NCBI GenBank assembly: GCA_034231615.1
Contig: CM067314.1
Location: 7,689,501 to 7,753,500, forward strand
DNA from: Meghimatium bilineatum
Taxonomy: Eukaryota; Mollusca; Gastropoda; Stylommatophora; Philomycidae
Direction of reading: 5' to 3'
Length of the DNA stretch: 64,000 nucleotides
Shown in pieces: positions 20,055 to 30,639 of this stretch (positions are counted from its first letter, which is position 1; each line of letters opens with the position of its first letter). The translations under genes and the position numbers were made by a program. The notes beneath the pieces are model-generated. The model searched no databases. It saw only the letters and a program-made list of their open reading frames with translations, and was not told the origin of the DNA.

Positions 20055-20265
20055 AACAGGCTTTCATTCGGTACGTTTTTGATTATTGCCACGCTTTCTA
20101 TTGGTTACTATTTATATACTTGGAGTGGTTACTATTTATATACTTGGAGCAGCCTTGGCTATTTTTGACATGCGATTCCTAGTATATAAATATTGACCAA
20201 CGGAAAACATGGGAATAATCAAGATAAGGAACGAATAAAGAACTAATTAATTCAGATAACAGGTT
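20055..20265. mobile_element. Foldback (inverted-repeat) element
   Basis: Left arm TTTTTGATTATTGCCACGC, TATTGGTTACTATTTATATA pairs imperfectly with right arm TATATAAATATTGACCAACG, ATGGGAATAATCAAG. A direct duplication GGTTACTATTTATATACTTG lies in the left arm. Non-coding. Target duplication not resolved. Confidence 0.5.
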
Positions 20266-20540
20266 ATGTAACGCCAATCGGTCGGACCTAGACCATACTA
20301 ACGAACAAACTATTGGAGCAACCAACCATATCAATCAGCAGTGAACTCATAAAATCTATCCACTTTGTAAGGTCTTAAAACAACTCACTAGTTTGTTGAC
20401 TAACTACTGTCCTACTTACTAGCTGACGATCTTGTTGACATGTAAGCTGATTGATGAACTTATTAACGATCTTTTTGACAGACTAGCTGACTTACTCGCT
20501 AACGATCGTGGTAACTGACTAACTTACTGATTATACTGTT

Positions 20541-21620
20541 AAAAAAACGCAACATTTTTGTAGTTATTTGTATTAAGGTTATTCGCTGATTGGATATCAT
20601 TCAACCTATCGAATGTGTCCACCTGGTCATTAACTTCTCGCGGTTATGTGGATTGTACTCACTTCATTATTAGTGAAGTCATGAAAGAGTTAAAGGTGAA
20701 AACATTTTTGGCAATAACTGGTGACAAGTTCATGAGAATTCCGTGAAAATTACTGAGCAGAAAACGTTCTGACCATATTATTGACTGCCTATAAAAGATT
20801 GACGGTCTTAGAATAAATTCAGTTGAAAATTCAATGTGAATATATGGTTCATCTCACTACAGAACACCGATACATCACCATTGTACGCTTACAGACAGGA
20901 CAATCACAAAGTGTAGCGGCCAGACAATTTAATGTGATTAGAAGCACCATTGTGTGGCGCATGAATGAGTGGTTAGAGCATTGGTCTCACACTAATGAAG
21001 TCTAACGTTCGATCCCTGGTAAGGCCTGGGTTTTTTCTGTCGGAGGGTAAATTTAATAAAAAACTCACCCTGTACATGACGTGGCGAAAGCAAGAGCACG
21101 CAGCCTTTATCACACAGCTACAAAATCCCTCCCTGTAACTCCTTAACTGAAACATGCAGTATTTGACAGTGTGACAGAAACACCATTAGTCGCCTTTGGA
21201 GGCGATTTCAATAAACTGGCTCAGTGGCAGACCGGCCGCGCATTGGAAGACCCAGAGTCACAACTCCGGACGAAGACCGCCTTCTATGTCTGCGTAATCT
21301 CAGGAAGCGATTTGCATGTGCGTCCTCCACAGTCCCGTCAATGCCAGCAGCTCGTCAAATTTCAGATGAAACGGTCAGGAATCAGCTGCACGACGCTGGT
21401 CTTTGGACTAGAAGACCCTACAAATGTCCTGTTCTTACCGATCGTGATCGCCAGAACCGACTACAATGGGCGAACCAGCATCGTCAATGGGCCGTTGAAA
21501 TAACTGGAGACGGGTTTGGTTTAGTTCAAGTCTGAAAGTTTCTTCATGCCAAGGTTGAAACATTAATTCTGTAAAATAAAATTTTAGTACACGTTTGAAG
21601 TAATGTTGGGTTTCTTTTTA
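20541..21620 (+). mobile_element. Tc1-like transposon, internal deletion derivative, copy 1, split by a SINE
   Basis: Terminal inverted repeats are imperfect (AAAAAAACGCAACATTTTTG at left; complement of TTGGGTTTCTTTTTA at right). The transposase N terminus (LTTEHRY..VRLQTGQSQSVAARQFNV, a helix-turn-helix region) is cut by the SINE at 20952-21175 and resumes as RPRIGRPRVTT, then TVRNQLHDAGLW and WANQHRQWAVE. It then jumps to the 3' end: the whole DDE catalytic region is missing. Without the SINE it is about 845 bp, close to the copy at 27832-28686, which has the same internal junction (ACTGGAGACGGGTTTGG). Confidence 0.9.
20952..21175 (+). mobile_element. tRNA-derived SINE (family A), copy 2, inside the Tc1 element
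   Basis: Starts near GTGTGGCGC; the tRNA-like head has an A-box-like ATGAGTGGTTAGAGC and a B-box-like ACGTTCGATCCC. The body has CTGTCGGAGGG and ends ATGCAGTATTTGACAGTGTGAC. Flanks AGAAGCACCATT (20940-20951) and AGAAACACCATT (21176-21187) are a 12 bp target duplication with one mismatch, both made of transposase sequence. Confidence 0.9.
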
Positions 21621-21639
21621 ATATATACATACAGGTCTA

Positions 21640-21925
21640 ACAGGATGTACAGTAGCTGAATTTCCAAGAAGGATAACCGTTGTTCAGTCATGCAAATACA
21701 GAGAGTTATCGCAGCCAGGATACACTGGGGACATGATCGTTAGAGCTTATGTTAAAAAGATTCATACCATTAATATACAGAAATAGCAAATGTTAGACGA
21801 GATATATTCAAGAAAGCCAAATATATGAAAGAAATATGCAGACGAGAGGGACTGCAGATTATATGCGGATTTGAAACATCAAAAGAACTGGGAGGAGCTA
21901 CATACGTAGAAACCAAGTAACTATT
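21640..21925. other. Unassigned repeat-like sequence
   Basis: Short plus-strand stretch reading KYMKEICRREGLQI, then FETSKELGG, suggestive of a decayed coding repeat. No family recognised. Confidence 0.3.
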
Positions 21926-21945
21926 TCACACCACCATGTTGTCCT

Positions 21946-22112
21946 CTTTTTGGAGATCGTTCTCAAATTCTTACGGGATCTCTCTTCAAACAGAAAAACA
22001 TATCCTAGTTGATTTCCAACAGATCATAATACAGAGAACGGAAATGCTTTGTGTAGCATTTTTATTTGCGCCAATGGTCCGACACACCATACTTCCGCGA
22101 TACATGCTCTAA
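21946..22112 (-). mobile_element. SINE-like retroposon family E, copy 3 (old)
   Basis: CTCTTTTTGGAGATCGTTCTC, TTGATTTCCAACAG, GAACGGAAATGCTTTGTG and CACACCATACTTCCGCG, colinear with other E copies but more diverged. Confidence 0.65.
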
Positions 22113-22264
22113 TCTTAGATAGCGACTTATGTCCGGTTTAATAATATTTAAGTGCAAAATTAATGCAAAGTAATGAGGTTTAAATAATTCCTGAAAACTT
22201 AAAGGCAAAATTCAGAATGGCTCGGAGTATTGTGGATAGTGCCGTTGTTTACTCGATGTGTGTT

Positions 22265-22330
22265 ATGTTGCGTTTTTTATACAATTCTTTTGGTCGAAAC
22301 GTCGTTCTGTATGTGTTTGCCTGTGTTTTC
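22265..22330 (+). repeat. Dispersed GAAACGT motif, copy 2
   Basis: CTTTTGGTCGAAACGTCG followed by TTCTGTATGTG. The 5' core strand CTGATGA is not recognisable. Confidence 0.35.
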
Positions 22331-22394
22331 CACTGATTATGAACACTTAATGATCCCGCGTCATTTTCCGCATGTCAAAGTACAGTTTTACAGC

Positions 22395-22705
22395 AGATAT
22401 TGCATATTATCTACTTGGTATAGAGATAAATTATCTATTACGTATAGAGATAATTGTCTACTTTCTACTACGCATAGAGATAGTTATCTACTTTCTACTA
22501 CGCATAGAGATAATTATCTACTTTCTACTACCCATAGAGATAATTATCTACTTTCTACTACCCATAGAGATAATTATCTACTTTCTACTACCCATAGAGA
22601 TAATTATCTACTTTCTACTATCCATAGAAATAATTATCTACGTTCTACTACCTGTAGAGATAATTATCTACTTTCTACAACGTATCAAGAAAAATCTACT
22701 ATCTA
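22395..22705. repeat. Minisatellite, 30 bp unit, about 10 copies
   Basis: Unit contains CCCATAGAGATAATTATCTA, then CTTTCTACTA. The core AGATAATTATCT is a perfect palindrome. Open frames (LLRIEIIIYF) are artefacts. Confidence 0.95.
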
Positions 22706-22789
22706 CTTAGTTTCGAGATAATTATATGTTAGAATGGATGGAACTTCTCTGTTAGTGTAATGGTGTGTATCTAGTGCCTCTGTGGTGGT

Positions 22790-22890
22790 ACTGTTTTCAT
22801 TGTTTTTCACTGTTTGTTTTGTATATTCATGAGAAAGACATAACGGTTCGAAACGTTGAAAATATCTTGTTTATTGTCATTTGTATGTTT
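22790..22890 (+). repeat. Dispersed GAAACGT motif, copy 3
   Basis: TGAGAAAGACATAACGGTTC followed by GAAACGTTG and a T-rich flank. Confidence 0.4.
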
Positions 22891-23054
22891 TTGACTTTAC
22901 GCCTCACAACCCCTTAGCGATAGTCCTTCTTGTTCAAGTGAAACTTTCAAAATAATTGTGTTCTACGTAAGTATTATAGTAATGGAAAGGGTCGTAGCCG
23001 AATAATGTATTGTCTATATGATATATTACAACTTTCAGCATGCGAATGGAGGTG

Positions 23055-23300
23055 GGGGGGGGGGGTTGCAGCAGCTTTATGATGGCTCTTAGGAATCACC
23101 CTGACAGGGCAATCATTGTGTTCGAGTCTCAGCCTGTTCTTTGGAATGTCCAAGGTGGATGGTTGCGACAAGAATGGACGGTGTACAAATGTACCTCTCC
23201 CCTTCAGGAACATGTATGAATCTACTCTCCAGGTCATGCAGGAGTACGAGGAAATGAACGAACTGACGTGATGGCTACAAGTGTACATGTGATGTGTGCT
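23055..23300 (+). mobile_element. LINE RNase H domain relic
   Basis: In one frame SPGHAGVRGNERTDVMA near 23230-23280, the H-x-G-..-GN-..-D block of LINE RNase H domains. Upstream relic RNHPDRAIIVFESQPV with LWNVQGGW corresponds to the preceding D-S region with substitutions. Confidence 0.7.
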
Positions 23301-23482
23301 TTGAAAATGTATACAAGTAATATCTTAAAAATTAATACTGGATCGTTTATTAGAGGACGAAACGGTATATTATCCAATCAGTAGTACAGAAACTGCAGGA
23401 ATATGTGATCACACGTGGAATCTGTAAGGTAATGGGAGAGATGGGACTTAACTTTAATATTACCATTATTAGTCCAAAGATC

Positions 23483-23641
23483 CCCGCCGAAGACGGATGT
23501 AATCGGGCCATTGGCGCAAATGAAACGGCGACACAACGCATTTCCTTTCTCTGGACTACATCCTGCTGGAAATCTAGTAGGACCATGGTCTTGCTATAAG
23601 GGAGACCCAACGAGAGTTTGAGAATGAACACAGAAGAAGTC
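23483..23641 (+). mobile_element. SINE-like retroposon family E, copy 4
   Basis: CCGCCGAAGACGGATGTAAT, GGCGCAAATGAAACGGCGAC, CTGCTGGAAATCTAGTAGG, ACCATGGTC, then GAGTTTGAGAATGAACAC and a short GAAGAAG tail. Possible target duplication CCAAAGATC / CAAAAGATC with one mismatch. Confidence 0.8.
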
Positions 23642-23807
23642 AAAAGATCAACATCCGCATTAAAAAAAAATCCGGGTGTTACAGATGTTGGTACATTTGT
23701 GGAAATTGGGATAAGGTACTACTGTTTTTATTTAGACACAGGAGAGGATGTTGTCGACATGTCTCTGAAATATTTCTATTTATCAGGATACAGCCATGTT
23801 TTTGTAA

Positions 23808-24462
23808 CGACATAAATGAAAGTCGAAGTAGGAGTGTTGGTTATAACGACATAGATGAAAGTTTAAGTATGGGGTATATTGTTATAACGCCATAGTTGAA
23901 GTAAGGAGTGTTGGTTATAACGCCATAGTTGAAGTAGGGAGTGTTAGTTATAACGAAATAGATGAAAGTTGAAGTAACTAGTTTTGTTTATAACGAAATA
24001 GTTGAACGTTGAAGTAGAGAGTGTTGGTTATAACGTCATGGATGAAAGCTGAAGTATGGAGTATTGGTTATAATGTCATAGATGAAAGCTGAAGTAGGGA
24101 GTGTTGGTTATAACGTCATAGATGAAAGCTGAAGTATGAAGTGTTGGTTATATTGTCATAGAGGAAAGATGAAGTAGGGAGAGTTGGTTATAACGTCATA
24201 GATGAAAGCTGAAGTAGGAAGTGTTGGTTATAACGTCATAGAGGAAAGATGAAGTAGGGAGAGTTGGTTATAACGTCATAGATGAAAGCTGAAGTAGGGA
24301 GTGTTGGTTATAACGTCTCAGATTAAAGCTGAAGTAGGGAGTGTTGGTTATAACGTCATGGATGAAAGCTGAAGTAGGGAGTGTTGGTTATAACGTCATA
24401 GATGAAAGCTGAAGTAGGGAGTGTTGGTTATAACGTCATAGAGGAAAGCTGAAGTAGTTTCT
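23808..24462. repeat. Minisatellite, 40 bp unit, about 16 copies
   Basis: Unit contains GTCATAGATGAAAGCTGAAG, then TAGGGAGTGTTGGTTATAAC. Diverged at the left edge. Confidence 0.95.
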
Positions 24463-24477
24463 CGACTACCATCCAGC

Positions 24478-24770
24478 TATGCTGGAAATCTAGCAGGAAC
24501 AAATCTACTAGGACCAAACCTAGTAGGACTAAATCTAGTAGGACCAAATCTAGTAACACTTAATCTGGTAGGACTAAATTTAGTAGGACCAAATCTACTT
24601 GGACCAAATCTAGTAGGACCAAATCTACTTGGACCAAATCTAGTAGGACCAAATCTAGTAGAATCAAATCTACTTTGACAACATCTAGTAGGACCAACTT
24701 TAGTAGGACTAAATCTACTTGGACCAAATCTAGTAGAATAAAATCAAGTAAGACCAAAACTTAGTAATAA
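24478..24770. repeat. Minisatellite, 15 bp unit GGACCAAATCTAGTA, derived from family E
   Basis: About 19 copies, with CTACTT variants that alternate to give a 30 bp period in part. It starts from ATGCTGGAAATCTAGCAGG, which is the core of family E (CTGCTGGAAATCTAGTAGG), so the unit is E-derived. Confidence 0.92.
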
Positions 24771-25012
24771 ATGTTATATTTAAAAATAAATTGTATTTTC
24801 ATAGTAATAGATTATATATTTGTTTAGTAATAAATTTTATTTTTTCTTAATAAATTTTATATTTTCGTATTAATAAATTGTATATTTTTTTAGTAATAAA
24901 TGTTATGTTTTCTTAGTAATAAATGCTGCATTTTCTTAGCAATAAATGTTATATTTTCTTAGTAAAATTTTTTCAATATTTTCAAAGTAATACATTTTAT
25001 ATTGTCTTAATA
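24771..25012. repeat. AT-rich tandem repeat, about 23-25 bp unit
   Basis: Units of TTAGTAATAAATGTTATATT followed by TTC; degenerate. Confidence 0.8.
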
Positions 25013-26470
25013 ATAACATACCTCCGTGAAGGTTTATTATCACGTGTAATATATTCAGGAGATATTACATGACGACTATTGCGGTTTATTGACAAGGAAG
25101 GATGATCTGTAAGTAATGTAAGTTTGCATAAGGTCTTGTATTTCTAATGACGTTATAATGTTATACTTCATTAATTATTGTGCTTACGCTGTCAATTTCT
25201 TAAGCCGTCTACTGTCTTTGATCGTTGTATGCGAAATAATTATTGAAGCATTAGCAACACAATTTACAGTAATTTTGTAGCTTGACTATGTACGAGTCAA
25301 AGTTAATTGTGCATATGACACATAGAAAAACGTTTAGCCTCCGTGAAAAAATGAGCGTGGCAACAGTCGGTTTGAACATGTAAAGGGACACGACGCACTT
25401 TGTGCAATTATTTTGCAAGGAACGGTCGAATTTAAAGGAGAAGATGAGGAGAAAGAAAACTCTAGATTGATAACATGGGTTCATGTTAAACAGATGGTGC
25501 CTATTGTATTACGGAACTAAATATAGTCTTATCAAAAATGTAACCGACGTTAGTATACGAAACTCAGTAGAGGAGGTAAGCATGGGAAATAAAAACATTA
25601 CATTTATTGTGTTCCTTTTTTTGAGCGTAATTTAGTATTTTGGGAAAGGGGAGGATTAGTTATTGCTGGGAGGGGGCGGTGTAACGGGAAAGGGGGGAGA
25701 AGGAGTTAGAATTAGTATTTGAGTTTTAGTGTTTTTGGGGGAGGATGTTTACAAGCACAGTGAACAGAAATCTGCGATTGAATTACCCATGTTTGTTTAG
25801 CGTCGTGTCGCCTGCTATTGACGTGAGATTTCTGTGAGGACACGAACAATGAGCAAACTATAACAGAAATTGTATGTTTGTGCGCATAACATTATAAAAG
25901 TTTAAAAAGTTGGACTGTTATCACGTGATGAGGCCACATTTGCCTAACATGTACCATAACATCAAATAATTTTCTGGGCACGATGCTTCTACACTCCTGC
26001 GAATGGGTGAGGATGGAGTTGTTTTGGGAGCTTTATGTGCTGAAGTCTCCAGTGTGGTACTTTAATGGAGTATAAGTGTTATTATTGATTGTTATTGATA
26101 GGTCTTATTATGGATGTTAATATTATTTGTGCAATGTAACAATGCAACGATTTCCTAACCCAGAATTCCAAAACAATTATAGGTTCTTTATACTACCTCT
26201 TTGACTAGTGATGGAGTGTGACAGCCTCAGAAGTACTAACCCTCCCTGATCCAAGGATTCTCTATGTCACCTCTTTGACAAGTGATTATTAAATAGAAAC
26301 CTGTATCATATCTCATACTCCCATAAGTACTTTCTTCTATTTTTCAGTAAGCATGCAAGAGTCTGCAGAGTCATTGCCTTTTATTCAGATATTGTCTTTT
26401 CTCTGCATTTGCGGTTAGGAGTCGCATGATTGCATGACGATCATTTTTATTGTGACTTTCTCAGAAAATT
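25013..26470. other. No recognised gene or repeat
   Basis: Mixed AT-rich sequence with G-runs near 25640-25700 and a short duplication (ACCTCTTTGACTAGTGAT / ACCTCTTTGACAAGTGAT, 26190-26290). The 77-codon minus frame at 25251-25484 has no family signature. Confidence 0.4.
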
Positions 26471-26900
26471 CAATCCTTCTTCTTGGTCTTCCTCTGCCTC
26501 TTAGAGTTTCCATTGTCCTTTTTATTGCTCTTGCTGTTGGCCAATATAGGTTTATTCTCATATCTGTGGCAAAATGAGTTGCAAAGTTGCTGAGCCACTA
26601 CTGTCTGTTTTTCAATATATTATACCACGAACGTTGTTCCGGCAGTTTTTGTAATCTTGTGAAAATCAGTTCTATTTTCTGCTGTGTTTATATCCCTAAT
26701 TTCACACGTAGTAAGGTTCTCTCCTGTTCTCTAGTTTGTGTCAGCTTCTGGCATTTATAGCACAGTGTCTGTGAGAAAATTCAATATATGATTTGTCATT
26801 TGGTTTGAATTGGGATAGATATGTGTTTTCAATATTGGTGCAGTTCAAAACTTACGTAGTTGGCTTTTTGAATTCCCTTTTCAAACTACCTGTTAATTCT
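26471..26900 (-). mobile_element. Decayed LINE fragment
   Basis: Plus-strand wording (TTCTTGGTCTTCCTCTGCC, CTTTTTATTGCTCTTG, TGCAAAGTTGC, TTTCAATATATT, ATTTCACACGTAGTAAGG) parallels the LINE C-terminal region at 46800-47200 read on minus. Heavily decayed. Confidence 0.55.
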
Positions 26901-26994
26901 ACGTCGTCTGAAAAATGCTAACAAGATATTTAAATTCCTGCACGCGATGTTATGTGACGTTCAGATTTTTTTCTAGAGAGGTCACACATTCTCC

Positions 26995-27760
26995 CTACAG
27001 TCCTGGTCAATCATATTTCTATAAATCTTTGACTACATACAATTTATGACTCCACACACTCCTGGTCAATCATATTTCTATAAATCTTTGACTACATACA
27101 ATTTATGACTCCACACACTCCTGGTCAATCATATTTCTATAAATCTATGACTACATACAATTTATGACTCCACACACTCCTGGTCAATCATATTTCTATA
27201 AATCTTTGACTACATACAATTTATGACTCCACACACTCCTGGTCAATCATATTTCTATAAATCTATGACTACATACATTTATGACTCCACACACTCCTGG
27301 TCACTCATATTTCTATAAATCTTTGACTACATACAATTTATGACTCCACACACTCCTGGTCACTCATATTTCTATAAATCTTTGACTACATACAATTTAT
27401 GACTCCACACACTCCTGGTCAATCATATTTCTATAAATCTTTGACTACATACAATTTATGACTCCACACACTCCTGGTCAATCATATTTCTATAAATCTA
27501 TGACTACATACAATTTATGACTCCACACACTCCTGGTCAATCATATTTCTATAAATCTTTGACTACATACAATTTATGACTCCACACACTCCTGGTCACT
27601 CATATTTCTATAAATCTTTGACTACATACAATTTATGACTCCACACACTCCTGGTCACTCATATTTCTATAAATCTTTGACTACATACAATTTATGACCC
27701 CACACACTCCTGGTCAATCATATTTCTATAAATCTATGACTACATACAATTTATGACTTC
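26995..27760. repeat. Minisatellite, 59 bp unit, about 13 copies
   Basis: Unit contains ACTACATACAATTTATGACT, CCACACACTCCTGGTCAATC, then ATATTTCTATAAATCTTTG. Very uniform, with CACTC/CAATC and TTTG/ATG variants shared by non-adjacent units. Confidence 0.97.
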
Positions 27761-27831
27761 CTACCACAACATCGTCTTCTGATTCTTCTTTCGTTCGCTT
27801 GGGATGTACCTATATTAGAACCTTCTCTTCT

Positions 27832-28686
27832 ACACTTTTCAAAAAAGTAAAAGCAGCTATTTCCGACGTGTACTAAAATTTTATTTTACGGAATTTATGT
27901 TTCAACATTGTCATGAAGAAATTTTCCGACTTTAACTAAACCAAACCCGTCTCCAGTCATTCCCAACGGTCGATTGACGATGCTGATTCGCCTACTGCAG
28001 TCGGTTATTGCAATGTCGGTCCATAAGAACAGGACCAGAGTAGGGTCTTCTAGCCCAAAGACCAGCGACGTGAAGCCGGTTACAGACCGTTTGATCTGAA
28101 ATACAACGCGCAGTTGGCATTGATTGGACTGTGTAGGGGCAGATGCATATAGTTTCCTGAGGTGACTTAGACGAAAGGAGCGGTATTCTGCCTGAATGGT
28201 GACTCTTGGTCTTCCACTGCGAGGCCAGTCTGCCACTGGGCTAGATTGTTGAAATCGCCTCCACATGCGATCAATGGTGATTCTAACCACTTTAAATTGT
28301 CTGGCCACTATACTTTGTGATTTTCCAGTCTGCAAGCGTCCAATGATAATGTATCGTTGTTCTGTAGTGGGGTGAGCCATACTTGCACATTGAATTTTCA
28401 ATTGAATTTATTCCAGGACCGTCAATCTTTTATAGGCACTCAATAATATGTTCAGAGAGTTTTGTGTTCAGTAAGTTTCACGGTACTCTCATGAAGATGT
28501 CATGAATTACTGCAAAAAATGCTGTTTTCACCTTTACTTCTTTCATGACTTCATGAATAATGAAGTGAGTACAATTCAGGTATTCACGAGAAGTTACTGA
28601 CCAGGTGGACACAATCGATAGGTCGAATGATGTCTAATCAGCGAATATCGTTTCTAAAAGTAACTCAAAAATAGTTGCGCTTCTTC
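27832..28686 (-). mobile_element. Tc1-like transposon, internal deletion derivative, copy 2
   Basis: Minus-strand copy. The end sequence GAAGCGCAACTATTTTTGAG is at 28686 and the opposite end near TTTCAAAAAAGTAAAAG. The transposase N terminus is open for 168 codons but frameshifted: LTTEQRY-like start, GRLQTGKSQSIVARQFKV, then WPRSGRPRVT. Like copy 1 it goes straight from the RQW-like region to ACTGGAGACGGGTTTGG, lacking all DDE catalytic sequence. Confidence 0.9.
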
Positions 28687-28689
28687 TTG

Positions 28690-29036
28690 TGGATCAGTAT
28701 ATAAACCCCAAATAGATTTCCGAATAAATGCACATAGGATACGTACTCAGCGGACCAATTTGAAACCCAAAACGTCAAAGATAAAAAATATAGCTTGATC
28801 AAAATGTCAGGGATAACAATATTTTTCGAAGCCGCATATGATGATATACGGTAGGGATATGCTAGAAACTTATCTAGTAGAACCGTAGAGCTAGGCAGAG
28901 GTACGCTGGAAGTTTACCTAGCAGGGCACAAAATAAATGAGGCAGGAGTAATATAAACGCCTGCCTAGCAGGACTGCAGTTATAAATTTAGTATATAGTG
29001 GCGATGTGAAATTAGTTTGGGGTGGGGGTATGAATT
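28690..29036. other. No recognised feature
   Basis: Unique-looking sequence between the Tc1 derivative and the foldback element. The last 60 bp resemble the 27 bp array (TTAGTTTGGGGTGGGGG). Confidence 0.4.
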
Positions 29037-29038
29037 AA

Positions 29039-29331
29039 CGGTACTAAGATCGCAGTCCAATCTCCACTGCGCCAATTAGTGTCTAACTGTGTGATTATTT
29101 CCCTTGCATATGTTTATCATTTATTAATTTAAATATAATTGTATTTATGGTTAGGGCTAGGATTAGTTATGTAAAACACCAATAACCCTAATCCCTAACC
29201 CTAAACCTAAAAATGAATATTTCAATTAATTATTGATACAACATTTATATCAGTTAACTACAAAATACATAAGTAGGCACTAATGGGAAGCAAAACCGAA
29301 AATGGGGGTTGGACTACGATCATAGTACCTA
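29039..29331. mobile_element. Foldback element with telomere-like core, copy 2, inside a 27 bp array
   Basis: Arms GGTACTAAGATCGCAGTCCA and complement of GGACTACGATCATAGTACC. Inner blocks TTATTTCCCTTGCATATG and GGTTAGGGCTAGGATTAG, with a complementary CTAATCCCTAACCCTAAACC. Related to copy 1 by the inner blocks. Both flanks match the unit of the 27 bp array, so it inserted there. Target duplication is not resolved. Confidence 0.72.
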
Positions 29332-29432
29332 GTATTTAGTTTGGCGTTGGGGATATTAATTTAGTTTGGGGGTGGGGATATTAATTTAGTTTGGGGGTGG
29401 GATATTAATTTAGTTTGGGGGTGGGGATATGA
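29332..29432. repeat. G-rich 27 bp tandem repeat, about 4 copies
   Basis: Unit contains AGTTTGGGGGTGGGGATATT, then AATTT. One unit-like stretch lies on the other side of the foldback element at 29010-29038. Confidence 0.85.
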
Positions 29433-29507
29433 ATGTAGTATGTGATAAATCAATATAATCATGAATAATGAAGTATCTGCTGGATGCGTTTATGATATTG
29501 TTAATGA

Positions 29508-30022
29508 TATAGCTACCAAATAGCTGGGGGAAGGTGTAGTCACTCACTGATATAACTACCAAATAGCTGGGGGAAGGTGTAGTCACTCACTGATATAACT
29601 ACCAAATAGCTGGGGGAAGGTGTAGTCACTCACTGATATAACTACCAAATAGCTGGGGGAAGGTGTAGTCACTCACTGATATAACTACCAAATAGCTGGG
29701 GGAAGGTGTAGTCACTCACTGATATAACTACCAAATAGCTGGGGGAAGGTGTAGTCACTCACTGATATAACTACCAAATAGCTGGGGGAAGGTGTAGTCA
29801 CTCACTGATATAACTACCAAATAGCTGGGGGAAGGTGTAGTCACTCACTGATATAACTACCAAATAGCTGGGGGAAGGTGTAGTCACTCACTGATATAAC
29901 TACCAAATAGCTGGGGGAAGGTGTAGTCACTCACTGATATAACTACCAAATAGCTGGGGGAAGGTGTAGTCACTCACTGATATAACTACCAAATAGCTGG
30001 GGGAAGGTGTAGTCACTCACCT
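29508..30022. repeat. Minisatellite, 43 bp unit, 12 near-identical copies
   Basis: Unit contains GATATAACTACCAAATAGCT, then GGGGGAAGGTGTAGTCACTC. Units are almost without differences, which suggests recent expansion. Confidence 0.97.
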
Positions 30023-30370
30023 ATATACTAGTTCATTAGGGATCTCCATCATGTCTTATTGACATATTAACCTCTCAAATCCATCTTTCCCTCCCTCCTA
30101 AAATATCCAAAATATAACTCTAAACGTGAACACCTCTTACTTAACATTTGCATTGTTTAGCTTTGATTCATTATGTACCGAGTATTGTTGCTTAGATACT
30201 GTAACGTCTACTATAGTGCTGAGCAATTTTAATCACAAACTACCTGATTTATTTTATTTTATTGTTTTAAAATAACCAAAGATAATATCTCCTATTTTCA
30301 ATAAAAACGCTGTTGTTTAGTAACTGATTTATTCTATGACTCATTAATGTTTGTAACAGCTACCTGTCAA
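30023..30370. other. No recognised feature
   Basis: AT-rich spacer without open frame or repeat signature. Confidence 0.4.
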
Positions 30371-30424
30371 TTAGAGTAGTATGGACACCAAGAAAGACCA
30401 ACCACGACGTGCTAAGAAAATCAA

Positions 30425-30600
30425 CGCTCAAGAAGGAGATGCGGTTAGTCAAGTACGGAAGAACGTGTGTTCGATAATTGCTAGGCGATTTGGTGCCGTT
30501 GAACGGACTGGTTCAATTCCCGTTAGTCTCAAGAATTTTTACAAATTGTCCTCTGGCTTCCTACTTAACTTTACTTGTACGTTCAAGAAGGCTAGCTTGT
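30425..30600 (+). mobile_element. SINE-like element family B, copy 1
   Basis: GAGATGCGGTTAGTCAAG, GCTAGGCGATTTGGTGCCG, a B-box-like CTGGTTCAATTCCCG, TTAGTCTCAAGAATTTTT and AATTGTCCTCTGGCTTCC. The B box implies RNA polymerase III ancestry. Two more copies form an inverted pair at 54525-54890. A 73-codon frame here is incidental. Confidence 0.65.
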
Positions 30601-30639
30601 AAATACCATATTAAGAAGGAAGCTGTGTGTGTGTGTTTG

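Noticed and set aside
29508-30022. CRISPR-like array
   Set aside because: Units follow each other directly with no variable spacers, and the context is eukaryotic. The same holds for the arrays at 38408, 44302 and 57190.
30425-30560. Functional tRNA gene at the GGTTCAATTCCC site
   Set aside because: No complete cloverleaf; the acceptor arms pair over only about five bases, and three copies with shared non-tRNA flanks indicate a SINE.
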